Notes: generated by a model not told the origin, from the sequence alone. 64,000 nt of DNA from Sphaerochaeta sp. (GCA_022482495.1 JAKVPA010000001.1:310001-374000); one strand, 5' to 3'; positions 8,543-19,703 are shown, counted from the first letter of the stretch. Numbers and translations: made by a program.

Positions 8543-10096
8543 CGCCCCAAGTATCTCCCCACGGCGTCCGCCACCGCCATGCCGTCAAGCGCGGAACTGA
8601 CGATGCCGCCGGCGTATCCGGCACCTTCTCCACAGGGGAACAGGCCGTCATGGGAGACGTGCATCAGGCTTTGGGGATCACGCGGGATGCGCACCGGGGA
8701 ACTGGTACGGGTCTCCGGAGCGATCAGCACCGCTTCACTGGAGAGGAACCCTTTCGCTTTGGCGCCGAACTGAGCCAGGGCCATCTGCAGGCGCTTGGAA
8801 ATGAACGCGGGAAACACGGTGGAAAGATCCACACTTGCCAGCCCCGGTGCGTAACTCGTCTGGGGCAGGCTCTTGGAAAGCGTGCCGGAGAGAAAATCAG
8901 TCATCCGCTGGGCGGGGGCGACCAGGCGTCCGCCGCCAGCCTGCCAGCATCGGGATTCCAACGCCTCAAGCAGGTGCAGCATGCCCAGCTCCCCACCGAA
9001 GCGATCCTGGGGCAGATCTTCCGGATGGAGCTCCACCACCATGCCGCTGTTCGCCCACCGGCTGCTTCGCGTGGACGCGCTCATTCCGTTGACCACCAGG
9101 TGTCCGTCCTCCGTGCCTGCCGGGACGATCACTCCACCGGGACACATGCAGAACGAGTAGACGCCACGGCCCACCTGTTGGCTGACGAACGTATAGTCGG
9201 CGGGAGGAAGATACGGACCCCGCTTTCCTTTGGTATGGTACTGGATCCGGTCGATCAACTCCTGGGGATGCTCAAGGCGTACCCCGACGGCAAGCGCCTT
9301 GGCCTCCACCTCGAATCCGTTGTCAAACAGATACTGGTACATCTCCCGCGCCGAATGGCCCGTGGCAAGCACCACGGGTCCGTCATACGTATCACCCTTC
9401 TCCGTCTTCACGCCGACCACTTTGCCGGCATGGATCAGGAAGGAAGTGACCTTTTGGCCGAACTGCACGTCCCCGCCGCAGGCGATGATCGTCTTGCGCA
9501 TTTCCGCCACCACCTGGGGCAACTTGTCCGAGCCGATGTGCGGCCGGGCTTCCCAAAGGATTGATTCGTCCGCTCCCATCTGACAGAACTGGGAGAGCAC
9601 CTTGGAGACATCCCCCCGTTTGTCGCTGCGGGTGAACAGCTTTCCCGTCGGAGAACGCGCCGGCTCCCCCTTCCCCGAAACCATAGTTGGATTCCGGGTT
9701 GGTCCGGCCGGAACGTACCATCCGGGCGATGTCCAGCTTGCGTTGCTCGACATCATTGCCCCGTTCCAACACGATGGGACGGATGCCGATCTCCAGGAGC
9801 CGGAGGGCGCAGAACAGTCCGGCGGGACCGCTGCCGACGATGATCACCGGCTTCTTGTTCCCCACTGACTGGTAGACGGTCTTCTCCCACGCAGGAGAAG
9901 GTTCTTCGCCGGAAAACACCTGTATCTCCCGGTCAATGATGACATCCCGTCGACGCGCGTCGATGGATGAGCGGATGATCCGCATCCCTGATATATCCTG
10001 TTCGTTCACGCCCGCCGCTTTGGCGACAAGCTTTCTGAGCCGCTCATCATCCCCTGCATCCCGCGGGGAAAGACGAAGCCGTACGGTAGTATTCAT
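8539..10096 (-). pseudogene. FAD-dependent dehydrogenase (COG2509-like), frameshifted
   Basis: A flavoprotein of about 518 residues broken by one extra base in the GGGAAA stretch at about 9641-9646. The first part (10096 to about 9646) has the Rossmann motif VIIVGSGPAGLFCALR, then NYGFGEGGAGAFSDGK. The second part resumes at KLFTRSDKRGD and includes VLATGHSAREMY and the closing GEGAGYAGGIVSSALDG. Removing one base restores a full-length protein of the uncharacterised NAD(FAD)-utilising dehydrogenase family. All motifs survive, so this is either an assembly indel or a very recent mutation. The ATG at 10096 lies 6 nt behind a -10 and has no Shine-Dalgarno. Coupled to the DNA glycosylase gene downstream. 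Confidence 0.82.
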
Positions 10097-10102
10097 GGCG
10101 AC

Positions 10103-10132
10103 AGTGTACGCTGTGGCGTTCCTGTTGGTCAA
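10103..10132 (-). promoter_or_regulatory. Promoter of the flavoprotein gene, predicted leaderless
   Basis: On the minus strand: TTGACC, 18 bp, TACACT, then 6 nt to the ATG at 10096. The TTG of the -35 could be mistaken for a start codon. Confidence 0.62.
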
Positions 10133-10241
10133 TGAAACCCCAACTACACATACTCTTCACCTAGATTCACACAACTTACAACATCAACACAGGGGAGTCT
10201 CCGTTTTGAATGTGGTATATTGGATGGCATCAGGAGCAACT

Positions 10242-11513
10242 ATGACAAAAAGACATACAGTCATGTTATTATGTCTTGCATTGGTCCTCCCTCCCTTGTT
10301 CGGGTCAGAGCTCACCCTTGCGGATGCCATCTCAGCTGCGAAGGAAAACAACGGTACGGTCAAAGTGGCCACGTTGCAATTGCAGCAAAGCATCAGGAGT
10401 ACGGAAACCAACGCGTATCTTCCTTCGTTGGAACTGGAAGCTGGCCTTTCCGCTTCCGGAAGCATCATCAACCAGAGCTTCTCATCCACCTATGCCATCG
10501 GAGGGGTCAGCTGGTCGCTGAGCACCTCTTCCCTTGCAACCTCCAAGCAAAGCAAGGAGATTACCAAACAGAAGGCCAACGTCACCTATCAGTCGACGCT
10601 GAACACCGTCACCAGCAACGTGACGACCGCCTATTGGAACGTCGTCGCGGCGAGTCTCTCCTTGGAGAGCGCGCAGAATACCCTGCAGTCAGCCCAACAG
10701 GCGCTTGAGACGGCCAAAACGAAATATGAGGCAGGAAAAGCGTCCACGCTTGCCGTCAGTCAGGCGGAAGTGACGGAAAGCGACGCGGAATACGCCGTTC
10801 TTGTCGCACAACAGACACTGGACAGCGCCCGTACGACGCTTTCCAACCTGATCGGCACCACCGGAGATTGGACGTATGAGGACATGCCGGATGCCATCAC
10901 GTTGGCGACACTGGACAGTCTGCTTGCCAAACTTCCCCAGACCAACGCCATGAAAAGCTACCAGCTGGCCATTGACACTGCAAACCTGAGCAAGAAGACG
11001 ACCACGGCAACCTACGTCAGCCCGAGCGTCAACGTCAGCGCCAGCACCAAGTTGGGTGGGACACTGTACAGCACCGCTTCCTCCAATCCTACCTTCGCAG
11101 ACACCACCTCGGTCTCCGTCACCGTTTCCCTGCCGCTGGACCATTACCTCTCATCGTCCAGCGCCGCGGTTGCGTTGGACAATGCCGAGTATGAGGTGAA
11201 GATCGCCACACAGAACTACGCCAACGCCCTTTCGTCACTGCGCTCCTCAGTGACCAGCGCCTATGCGTCGCTCACCCAGGCGACGGCCAACCTGGACAAA
11301 CTGGGAAAGCATCTGACCCTGGCCCAACAGCAGCTCGAACTGGTCAAAGCCAGTTATGAGGCGGGAAAATCAAGTTATTCGGATTATCAGAGCGCCATGC
11401 TCTCCGTGGAGAACGCCAAGCTCTCCATCCTGCAGCAGAAACTCAACTATACCATCGCTTTGTATGATCTCTCCTCGTTGCTGGAGAGTGACATCGCCGC
11501 GTTACAGGCGTAA
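10242..11513 (+). CDS. TolC-family outer-membrane efflux protein
   Basis: Outer-membrane channel of a tripartite efflux pump. Of 423 residues, an N-terminal signal peptide is evident (MTKRHTVMLLCLALVLPP). Two related halves of long amphipathic helices follow, with the recurring TolC pattern A-x-x-x-Y-E-A-G-K (ETAKTKYEAGKAS and ELVKASYEAGKSS), and coiled-coil segments rich in Ala, Ser, Thr and Gln. AGGAG lies 6 nt before ATG 10242; the frame could be read farther upstream, but the signal peptide fixes this start. It heads an operon with the adaptor (12 bp gap) and RND pump genes. The exported substrate is unknown. Confidence 0.9.
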   Translation: MTKRHTVMLLCLALVLPPLFGSELTLADAISAAKENNGTVKVATLQLQQSIRSTETNAYLPSLELEAGLSASGSIINQSFSSTYAIGGVSWSLSTSSLATSKQSKEITKQKANVTYQSTLNTVTSNVTTAYWNVVAASLSLESAQNTLQSAQQALETAKTKYEAGKASTLAVSQAEVTESDAEYAVLVAQQTLDSARTTLSNLIGTTGDWTYEDMPDAITLATLDSLLAKLPQTNAMKSYQLAIDTANLSKKTTTATYVSPSVNVSASTKLGGTLYSTASSNPTFADTTSVSVTVSLPLDHYLSSSSAAVALDNAEYEVKIATQNYANALSSLRSSVTSAYASLTQATANLDKLGKHLTLAQQQLELVKASYEAGKSSYSDYQSAMLSVENAKLSILQQKLNYTIALYDLSSLLESDIAALQA

Positions 11514-11525
11514 AGGAATACGGAA

Positions 11526-12476
11526 ATGGAAACCAAGAAATCATCTGTCGGAAGCAAAATCGTAACGATTATTCTGTTGGGCATCTGTGTCTACCTGGCA
11601 GCCATCATCGGCATGAAGTACACCAGCACCAAGAAAGATTCCCAACAAGGACAGGACATGAATGCCCAGAGTCAGGAGACCAAGACGGTCAATGTCAGTG
11701 TGGAGACGCTGCAACCAACCACATTCACCCGCACCTCCACCGTCGGAGCGGAGCTTTCCAGCAGCATGGATACGATTGACCTGTACTCCAGTGAAGTCGC
11801 CGGAAAGCTCACCGCACTGAACATCGCCGTCGGCGATGTGATCAAGGCGGGAGATGTGATCGCCACCGTCGATCCTTCCAGCCCGGGAGAACAGTACAAG
11901 CCCAGCAACGTCACCGCGCCCATCGGCGGGACGATTTACTCGGTGGACAGCTACGTCGGACAGACCATCACCACCTCCACCGTGCTGGGAACCATAGGAT
12001 CGGCGGGAGACCTTCAGGTGGTCGTCAATCTCAGCGAGCGGTTCCTGTCCACCGTCAGCGTTGGAATGAAGGCGACATTCACCACCATGGCGTGGCCTGA
12101 TGAGCCGTTTGACGCGACGATCACCTCGATCAGCCCGAAGATCAACGCCAGCAACCGCACATTCCAGGTGACGCTTTCCATCGACAAGCCGGATCAGCGG
12201 TTGAAGGAAGGCATGTACGTCAAACTCAAGTTGATCATCGAACAGGTGGACAACGCCATCGTCGTACCGACCAAGGCGATCAGCACGTACCTGGGCAACT
12301 CCGTCGTCTTCATCGCCGATGGCACCACAGCCAAGCGGGTCCAGGTGACACTCGGCTCGGCCAATGACTCGGAGACGGTCATCACCAGTGGCCTTGCCTC
12401 AGGCGACAGCCTGATCACCGCCGGTTCGGTGACGGACGGCAGCACCATTGCCGTCGTAGAGGGAGAGAACGAATGA
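11526..12476 (+). CDS. RND efflux periplasmic adaptor (HlyD/MFP family)
   Basis: Links the inner-membrane RND pump to TolC. The 316-residue protein has an uncleaved or signal-type N-terminal membrane segment (IVTIILLGICVYLAAIIG, about 12-30) and a Ser/Gln/Lys linker. The lipoyl half-motifs come next (GKLTALNIAVGDVIKAGDVIATVD and a second copy around PIGGTIYSVDSYVGQ), then the beta-barrel and membrane-proximal domains. The alpha-hairpin is almost absent, as in short MexH-like adaptors. AAGGA precedes the ATG. The stop overlaps the RND start codon (ATGA). Confidence 0.9.
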   Translation: METKKSSVGSKIVTIILLGICVYLAAIIGMKYTSTKKDSQQGQDMNAQSQETKTVNVSVETLQPTTFTRTSTVGAELSSSMDTIDLYSSEVAGKLTALNIAVGDVIKAGDVIATVDPSSPGEQYKPSNVTAPIGGTIYSVDSYVGQTITTSTVLGTIGSAGDLQVVVNLSERFLSTVSVGMKATFTTMAWPDEPFDATITSISPKINASNRTFQVTLSIDKPDQRLKEGMYVKLKLIIEQVDNAIVVPTKAISTYLGNSVVFIADGTTAKRVQVTLGSANDSETVITSGLASGDSLITAGSVTDGSTIAVVEGENE

Positions 12477-15400
12477 AACTCAGTGAATTATCAGTACGGC
12501 GTCCCGTACTGATCACGATGGTGTACGTCATCATCATGGTCATCTGCGCCATGTTCATCTCCAACCTGCAGATATCACTCTATCCGTCGGTATCCATGCC
12601 GATCATCTCCGTGATGGTCGACTGCAACGAGGCGGGTCCGGAAGAGATCGAGCAACAGGTGGCCAAGGTGTTGGAAAACAACCTCGGTTCGTTGGAAAAC
12701 CTCAATACCATATCTTCCACATCCTCGGAAGGCCAGGCGTTCGTCACGCTGGAATTCAACTACGGCACCGACCTGGATGACGCAGAGGACGATGTACAGT
12801 CGGAGATCAACACGCTGGTCGGCAGGGATTCGTTCCCCGATTGGGCGGATACGCCTACCATCTTCCGTTTTGACCGGATGAACAACTCGTCGTTCATGCG
12901 GCTGGTGATGAGCGGCTCCTCCGACCTTGACCAGTTGAAGGAAATCGCCGAAGACGACGTCTCACCGATGTTGCTTCGTGTCAGTGGGGTCTCCCAGGTG
13001 GAAGTCATGGGAACCGGAACGAAGAAGTACGAAGTGAAAGTCGATCCCATCAAGCTTGCCGCCTACGACTTGACGCTGACCAACGTCAAGACGGCGCTTG
13101 CCAACGCCAACATCAACGACACCCAAGGGACGATCACCCAGGATTCGATGAACTACACCATCAGCATGGATGAGCGGTTCATGAATCTGGATGACATCCG
13201 CCAGACGGTGGTCTCCACCATCGACGGGGCGGACATCACGGTGGATGACATCGCCACGGTGGAATCAGCCCACAGCACCGGCCAGGAACGGTACCTGGAT
13301 GGGAACCAGGTGATCAACCTGTCCGTCTCCAACGACAGTGACGCCAACAGCACCACCGTCGCCAAGGCGGTCAGGGCAGCGCTCCCTGAGATCAACGCTT
13401 CCCTGCCTGACGGCGTGAAGGTGACGATCCAGCGGGATGAGACCACGTTGATCTCCTCCACGTTGAACGAGGTGTACGCCAACGCCATTCGAAGGTATTC
13501 TGCTTGCCGCCTTGTTCATCTTCCTGTTCCTTCGCAACATCAAGGCGACGCTGATCATCTCCCTTTCCATGCCGATCTCCATTCTGATCACCCTGATGGT
13601 CATGTCCATGGCGGACATCACCGTCAACAGCATGTCGATGAGCGGTTTGATCCTCGGCATCGGCATGATCGTCGACGCGTCCATCATCATTCTGGAGAAC
13701 ACGTACAACTACCGGGAACGGGGCAACAGCCCTGCCGCGTCGGCAATTCTCGGCTCGGAGAACATGACCACCGCCATCATGGCGTCCACGTTGACGACGA
13801 TCTGTGTCTTCGTGCCGCTGATCATCTTCAAGAACAAACTGGAAATGATCGGCATCATGTTCCAGGATCTGATCTGGACGGTCATCATATCGCTGCTCGC
13901 CTCAATGTTCGTCGCCTTCACGCTGGTTCCGGCGTTAAGCGGCTCCATCCTGAAGCTGAACACCCGTGTGCAGAAACCATTGAAATTCCGCCTGCTCCGC
14001 TGGATGGATAATGTGGGCATCAAGATTGAGCAGAAGCTGGAAAACGGCTATGCCAACGTGCTGGACTACTTCCTCTCCCACCGGTTCCTGCTGATCATGC
14101 TGCTGGTGCTCCTGGTGTTGTTCAGCTTCACCTACGTCACCGGCATCGGCATGAACCTCACCCCGGCGATGAACACCGATGACTCGGTCAACATGTCGCT
14201 GACGCTACCTGCCGGCACCAACAACTCCGTCACCAAAACGGAACTGTTCGCCATGCAGACCAAGTTGACGGAAACGCTTCCGGAAGGCTCGTACACCCAG
14301 ATCATGGTCAACGTTGGAACGAGCAACACGGGAAGTATCAGCATCTCGATGCCGGACATCGAGGAGCAGAAGTATACGGCCAATGATCTGAAGAAGCTGA
14401 TCAGACCGCTGATGAGCGGTAACCCTGACGCTTCCTGGACGTTCAGCGGCGGTCGTGGACCGGGCAATTCCAGCCCGATCGACGTGACGGTAACCGGCAA
14501 CGACCTGACCAAGATTGAGAGCGCCACCAAGGAAATCGCCGCGATCATCAACTCCTACGTGCCGGAAGCCACCGATGTGACCACCGACCTGGAGAACGGA
14601 TCGCCGCGCATCACCATGACGATCGACAAGAAGGTGGCGAACGACCTGGGCGTTTCGATGAGCGCCATCAACACCACCGTCTCCTACGCGCTTACCGGTA
14701 CGACGGCGACGACGATCTCCACGTTCAACAGCGACACCACCTACAGTCTGGTCGTCATGATGGATGATACCTCCATCACATCGATCAACGAACTGGGAGG
14801 CTTGCTTGTCGCCGGAACCAACGGTAACGTGCGGTTGGATACCTTGGCAAGCTTCTCCATCAGCAGCGGACCGTCCACCATCAGCCGTGAGAACAAGAAA
14901 CGGGTGAACAACGTGACGGCGAAACTGGCTGACGGATATACTGCCAGTGAAGTCCAGGCCAAGGTGGAGAGCGCGCTTGCAGAGCACTTTACCGCCCCTG
15001 ACGGCGTGGTGGTCGGAAACAATGGTGATATCCGGCAACTTTCCAACTACGGGCCGACGCTGGTGATGATCGTCCTTCTGGCCCTCCTTCTGGTCTTCGC
15101 CGTCATGGCAGGGTCAGTTCGAGAGCTTGGTCGATCCGTTCATCATCTTCGCCACTATTCCGCTTCTGTCCATCGGCGTCATCTTCATCCACGTGCTCAT
15201 GAACCAGAGCTTCAGCCTGTTCTCCGTGGTGGGCATCGTCGCCTTGATCGGTGTGGTCGTCAACAACGGCATCGTGTTGGTCGATTCGATCAACCAGCGG
15301 GTGCGCAAGCACGAACCGGTCAGACAAGCCTGTCTGGAATCGGCACGGACTCGTCTCCGCCCGATTCTGATGACCACGCTGACCACCGTCGTCGGCATGA

Positions 15401-15651
15401 TCCCGCTGGCGTTCTTCCCGGGCAGCGGCTCGGAGATGATGCAGCCGATCGCGCTGACGTTCGTCGGAGGATTGCTCACCGGCGCGTTCCTGACGCTGTT
15501 CCTCTCCCCGGTGCTGTATTCGATCATCAACACCCGGCGTGAGAAGAAGTACGACGATCCCAGGACACTGGCCAACCAGCTCGCCCTGTTCGACCAGCAT
15601 CGCAACGATCCCCAGCCGGTCAAACCCGCTGACGAATCGCAGGATACGTGA
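12473..15651 (+). pseudogene. RND multidrug-type transporter (AcrB/MexF family), two frameshifts
   Basis: Inner-membrane proton-driven pump of the operon; the corrected protein would be 1058 residues, normal for the family. It starts MKLSELSVRRPVLITMV, with the porter domains and the GLILGIGMIVDASIIILEN transmembrane-4 motif. An extra C near 13490 breaks NEVYANAIEGILLAALF; an extra G at 15111-15113 breaks AVMAGQFESLVDPF. After the second break the frame continues through VVGIVALIGVVVNNGIVLVD to the end at 15651. Removing both bases gives an exact multiple of three. As all motifs persist, sequence error is more likely than decay. Confidence 0.88.
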
Positions 15652-15659
15652 TCTCTTCC

Positions 15660-15694
15660 AAGCCCCCGCAGTTCGCGGGGGCTTGTTTTGTTTT
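15660..15694 (+). terminator. Terminator of the efflux operon
   Basis: Perfect 10-bp stem AAGCCCCCGC / GCGGGGGCTT with an AGTTC loop, then GTTTTGTTTT. It begins 9 bp after the RND stop. The T-run overlaps the proposed -35 of the next gene. Confidence 0.93.
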
Positions 15695-15711
15695 CCGTTT
15701 CGCGCAAGAAT
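15683..15711 (+). promoter_or_regulatory. Promoter of the EamA gene, predicted leaderless
   Basis: TTGTTT, 17 bp, AAGAAT, then 6 nt to the ATG at 15718. The -10 is weak, but the geometry is identical to the other leaderless promoters here. Confidence 0.42.
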
Positions 15712-15717
15712 CGCCGT

Positions 15718-16604
15718 ATGTCTTCCCTTGTCATCGGCCATCTGTTCGCCCTGACCACCGCGTTCTGTTGGGCGGAGAACGCCCTGATCTGGGGATACTT
15801 GGGCAAACGGGTCGGTTCCACCGAGACGGCGCACATCCGGATGTGGATCGCCACTCCAGTGCTGTTCCTCCTCGCCAGGATGATCGACGGACCGGTCCAT
15901 GCGGACATCCGCACCTGGCTGATCCTCCTTGCCAGCGGATGCTTGGGTTATTTCGTCACCGATGTGGCCGTCTTCCGGGCTTACGTACTGCTGGGAACAC
16001 GGAAAACCGTCGCCATCCAGACACTCAGTCCGGTCTGCAGCGCCCTGCTCTCATTGGCGCTGTTTGGAGAGCGGCTCTCGTCCCAACAAATCATGGGACT
16101 CGCCATAGCCATCACCGGCGTCGCTCTGGTGATCATCCAACAGAAGAAAGAAACCGGGCCAGCGCAGAAATCTGGGATCCTGTTCGCCGTATTCGGTGCC
16201 GTCGTCCAAGCGCTTTCCCTGGTGCTCACCAAATACGCGCTCACCTCCTCCGGCGCTCTGACCACCAACATGATCCGTTGTCTTGGTGGGTTGATCAGCC
16301 TGTTTCTGTTTTCTCTCTTCCGGAAGAACCTGGTACACGACTTCTCCTCGTACCATTCAAGCGGTCTGTCTCTGTTCCTGCTTTTGGCGCTTGGCTCCCT
16401 GTTGGGCCCGATCATCGGCATGAGCAGTGAGATGCAGGCGTTCCGTTTCGCCCCCCTGGGACCGTCACGGCAATCTCCCAGTCAAGCCCGGTGATCCTCC
16501 TGATCCAGGAAGGTGTGCTGGGCAGAAAACGAGTGTCGTTCAAAGAAGCAATGTTCACTCTCTGGGCGGTAGGAGGAATCGCCTTGCTGTTCATCGCCGA
16601 TTAG
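15718..16604 (+). pseudogene. EamA/DMT-family transporter, frameshifted near the end
   Basis: Ten-helix drug/metabolite-type inner-membrane exporter, 295 residues once corrected. The two EamA repeats are visible (about 5-140 and 150-285). The frame is broken at about 16457-16460, where GGG should probably be GGGG: after FRFAPLG the protein resumes as TVTAISQSSPVILLIQEG and ends LFIAD. No Shine-Dalgarno precedes ATG 15718; it lies 6 nt after a -10-like hexamer. The transported compound cannot be inferred. A missing homopolymer base suggests sequence error rather than a true null. Confidence 0.8.
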
Positions 16605-16612
16605 GATACAGT
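16584..16612 (+). promoter_or_regulatory. Promoter of the ABC-F gene, predicted leaderless
   Basis: TTGCTG, 17 bp, TACAGT, then 7 nt to the ATG at 16620. The promoter lies inside the 3' end of the EamA gene. Confidence 0.58.
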
Positions 16613-16619
16613 TGCCCGT

Positions 16620-18476
16620 ATGAATATTCTTTCCGTCGAACGTCTTGCCAAAACCGTCAATGATGTCCCGCTGTTTCATGATGCCAGTTTCGGCTTGGAC
16701 GAAGGGGAACATGTCGGTCTGGTCGGGCATAACGGAGCGGGGAAATCCACGCTGCTCTCCACGCTCGCCGGCGCCATTTCCCCGGACGAAGGGACCGTCT
16801 CCCTGAAGAAGGGAACCGATGTGGTGCTCCTCCCCCAACGGATCACATTCACGGAAGACGAAACGGTCGCTTCCTTCCTGTTCTCCGGAATGGGAAGACG
16901 GATCGAACTCCGCAAGGAATATCTCCACGCAGACACAAAAACGATGGCAACATTGGACGAAGAGATGCATGCGCTGGATGGCTGGAATCTGGAGCAGGAC
17001 TACCAGGCGCTCCTCAGCCAGCTGGGGATGGAGGGCATGGATGACCGTCTTCTTTCCACGCTTTCCGGGGGACAGTTGAAAAAGGTCGCCATCGCACGGG
17101 TGCTGGCGGCAAAACCGAACCTGCTGATGCTGGATGAGCCGACCAACCATCTGGACATCGAGACGATCATCTGGTTGCAGGAGTACGTCCGTGCCTCACA
17201 GATGACCATCATCATCGTCACCCATGACCGATATTTCCTGGATGAAGTCGCAACCTCCATTTTGGAACTGGATGGGGGACGAGTATTTCTCCATCCCGGC
17301 TCATTCGCCGACTATCTGCAACGCCGTGAAGAACGGCTCTCCATGGAAGAGAAGGAGCAGGCGCGGATCAAAACGATCCTCCGCAGGGAATTGGAATGGC
17401 TGAAACATGGGCCAAAGGCCAGGACCGGCAAGGACAGCGGCAGGAAGGATCGCATCAAGGAGATGCAGGCGGAGCAACACTCCGTACGGCAGACCGGGCA
17501 GAAGGCGTTTGAAAGCATCGATCGACGGTTGGGTAAGAAAGTACTCCGTCTGGAGCACATCACCAAAGCGTACGGCGACCATCTGCTGTTCCGTGATTTC
17601 TCCTACGATTTCCTTGCCGGCGAGCGCATTGGGTTGATCGGTCCCAACGGCTGCGGGAAAAGCACGTTGCTTGACATCATCACCGGCGTGGTGAAGCCGG
17701 ACAGCGGGACGGTGGACGTCGGCGTGAACACCGTGTTCGGTTACTATGACCAGCGGGGACGCAACCTCCCGGAAGCAAAAACCATTACGGAATACATCAC
17801 CGACATCGCCGAGCGGATCCGGCTCTCCCAGGATGAAGTGGTCTCCCCTGCCCGCTTTCTGGAACTGTTCGGCTTCCCGGAGAAGATGCAGCGTCTTCCC
17901 ATCGCGCGGCTTTCCGGAGGGGAACGCAGACGACTGTATTTGGTCTCCACGTTGATCACCAACCCCAATTTTCTGCTGTTGGACGAACCGACCAACGACC
18001 TGGACCTGGAAACGATGGAAAACCTGGAATCCTATATCCAGGATTTCTCCGGTTGTGCCCTGGTCGTCAGCCATGACCGGGCGTTCCTCGACCAGGCGTG
18101 TGACCACCAGTTCATTCTGGGAGACAAAGAGGGCAACGTAATCAACTGGCCGGGAAGCTACACTGACTGGCACGACCAGCAAACCCAATCACAACCAGAA
18201 CAACCATCAACCACCCAATCGAAACAGCAGAAACGGGAACACCAGGAAAAGAAAGGCCTTTCCTACAAAGAGGCGGAGGAATACCAATCCCTCACCAAGA
18301 AGATTGACCAGTTGACCAAGGAACAGCAAACCTTGGAAGCCAGTTTCTCCACCCTCCAGCCCACCGAACTGGGCACCCTGCAGGAACGCACCAAGCGGTA
18401 CGACCAGAACAAACAGCTTCTTTCCACCATGGAAGACCGTTGGTTGGAACTGGCGGAGAAAGCGGAAGAAACCTAA
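16620..18476 (+). CDS. ABC-F family ATPase (Uup-like)
   Basis: Soluble ribosome-associated or antibiotic-protection-type ATPase with no membrane segment. The 618-residue protein has two ABC domains: Walker A GHNGAGKST near 38 with signature LSGGQ, and GPNGCGKST near 342 with signature LSGGE. DEPTNHLD and DEPTNDLD follow as Walker B motifs. The linker between them (about 240-300) is charged and helical, and the C-terminus is a coiled coil (about 535-615) like that of Uup. There is no Shine-Dalgarno; the start is read from the leaderless promoter. Monocistronic, ending at the bidirectional terminator shared with ilvE. Exact ABC-F subtype uncertain. Confidence 0.9.
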   Translation: MNILSVERLAKTVNDVPLFHDASFGLDEGEHVGLVGHNGAGKSTLLSTLAGAISPDEGTVSLKKGTDVVLLPQRITFTEDETVASFLFSGMGRRIELRKEYLHADTKTMATLDEEMHALDGWNLEQDYQALLSQLGMEGMDDRLLSTLSGGQLKKVAIARVLAAKPNLLMLDEPTNHLDIETIIWLQEYVRASQMTIIIVTHDRYFLDEVATSILELDGGRVFLHPGSFADYLQRREERLSMEEKEQARIKTILRRELEWLKHGPKARTGKDSGRKDRIKEMQAEQHSVRQTGQKAFESIDRRLGKKVLRLEHITKAYGDHLLFRDFSYDFLAGERIGLIGPNGCGKSTLLDIITGVVKPDSGTVDVGVNTVFGYYDQRGRNLPEAKTITEYITDIAERIRLSQDEVVSPARFLELFGFPEKMQRLPIARLSGGERRRLYLVSTLITNPNFLLLDEPTNDLDLETMENLESYIQDFSGCALVVSHDRAFLDQACDHQFILGDKEGNVINWPGSYTDWHDQQTQSQPEQPSTTQSKQQKREHQEKKGLSYKEAEEYQSLTKKIDQLTKEQQTLEASFSTLQPTELGTLQERTKRYDQNKQLLSTMEDRWLELAEKAEET

Positions 18477-18531
18477 TCTTCCCCAGAACATTTTCCCACG
18501 ACATTTTCGGTACCAAATACGCGGTTACGAA

Positions 18532-18565
18532 AAAACCGTACCTTCCTTGCGGTTGGTACGGTTTT
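18532..18565. terminator. Bidirectional terminator between ABC-F and ilvE
   Basis: Perfect 11-bp stem AAAACCGTACC / GGTACGGTTTT with a 12-nt loop. A- and T-rich flanks on both sides let it stop the two convergent transcripts. Confidence 0.85.
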
Positions 18566-18582
18566 CGTGCAGTGAGAGATGG

Positions 18583-19608
18583 TTATTTGATCTCGTGGAT
18601 CCACCCTTGTGGCGGTTCGATCCTTCCCATCTGAATTCCGGTGAGCGTGTCGTACAGTTTGGTGATGTACGGACCGGCATGATCCATTCCACTGGGAAGC
18701 AGAATGTCTCCGTCCTTGGTATGGACGCTGCCGATCGGGCAGATCACCGCGGCGGTACCGCAGACACCGGCTTCGGCGAAATCCTTCAGCTCGGTGAATT
18801 TGACCGGCCGTTCTTCCACCGGCATGTGCAGGTAGTGCTCTGCGACGTACTCGATGCTCCTTCGCGTTACGGACGGCAGGATCGACGGGCTCTTCGGAGT
18901 GACCAGTTTTCCATCCTTGGTGATGAACACGAAGTTTGCTCCACCGGTTTCCTCGATATAGGTCCGGGTTGCGGCATCAAGGAACATGTTTTCATTGAAC
19001 CCAAGTTTGTGGGCCAACGTACCGGCGTACAGGCTCATCGCATAGTTCAATCCTGCTTTGATGTGTCCGGTGCCATGCGGCGCGGCACGATCGTAATCGG
19101 AGACCATCAGGCGGATCGGTTTCACACCGCCCTTGAAATACGGCCCGACCGGCGTGCAGAACATCCGGAATTGATACTCAGGAGCCGGAGCGACACCAAT
19201 GACCGGACCGGAACCGAACATCACCGGGCGTACGTAGAGCGTCGCGCCGCTGCCATACGGAGGTACCCATGAGAGATTCGCTTTGACCACTTGGTCAAGC
19301 GCTTCCATGAAACGATCTTCCGGGAAGGTGGGGATCAACAGTCGGTTGCAGCTGTCCTGCAGCCGCTTGGCGTTGAGATCCGGACGGAACGTCACCGTTC
19401 TTCCATCCTCCGTGGTGTACGCCTTCAGCCCTTCAAAGCAGGACTGTGAGTACTGCAACACACCCGCGCATTCGTTGATCATGAAATCGGCATCCTTTGT
19501 CAGGCCGCCTTTGTCCCATGCCCCATCCTTCCAGTCAGAGACATAGCGATAGTCGGTCTTGATGTAGCTGAATCCTAAATTCGCCCAATCAATCGCTTTC
19601 TTTTCCAT
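18583..19608 (-). CDS. ilvE: Branched-chain amino-acid aminotransferase
   Basis: PLP-dependent transamination of Leu, Ile and Val in the cytoplasm. The 341-residue protein is of the longer (class IV, eukaryote-like) type. Signatures: SQSCFEGLKAY near 68 with Lys-containing active-site segments, RPDLNAKRL, VRPVMFGSGP, the pocket stretch GLNYAMSLYAG, EETGGANFVFI, and PKSPSILPSVTRRSI. ATG 19608 was chosen over an upstream start because AAGGAAGG lies 9 nt before it. A -10-like TACAAT lies farther upstream but no confident -35. Ends at a shared terminator. Confidence 0.94.
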   Translation of the reverse strand: MEKKAIDWANLGFSYIKTDYRYVSDWKDGAWDKGGLTKDADFMINECAGVLQYSQSCFEGLKAYTTEDGRTVTFRPDLNAKRLQDSCNRLLIPTFPEDRFMEALDQVVKANLSWVPPYGSGATLYVRPVMFGSGPVIGVAPAPEYQFRMFCTPVGPYFKGGVKPIRLMVSDYDRAAPHGTGHIKAGLNYAMSLYAGTLAHKLGFNENMFLDAATRTYIEETGGANFVFITKDGKLVTPKSPSILPSVTRRSIEYVAEHYLHMPVEERPVKFTELKDFAEAGVCGTAAVICPIGSVHTKDGDILLPSGMDHAGPYITKLYDTLTGIQMGRIEPPQGWIHEIK

Positions 19609-19703
19609 AGAAAAAACCTTCCTTGCAATGAACAATTCGATTGTAGCAACATGGGCATATTATTGCTAGTACATATGCAATCTTTTGTGTTTTTATGCAA
19701 TTC

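Noticed and set aside
7934-8773. 279-residue frame starting inside the candidate small RNA
   Set aside because: It reads through a strong terminator and lies antisense to the DNA glycosylase gene.
13480-15120. Programmed ribosomal frameshifting in the RND gene
   Set aside because: No slippery heptamer, no downstream structure, and two shifts in one gene; single-base sequence error explains it better.
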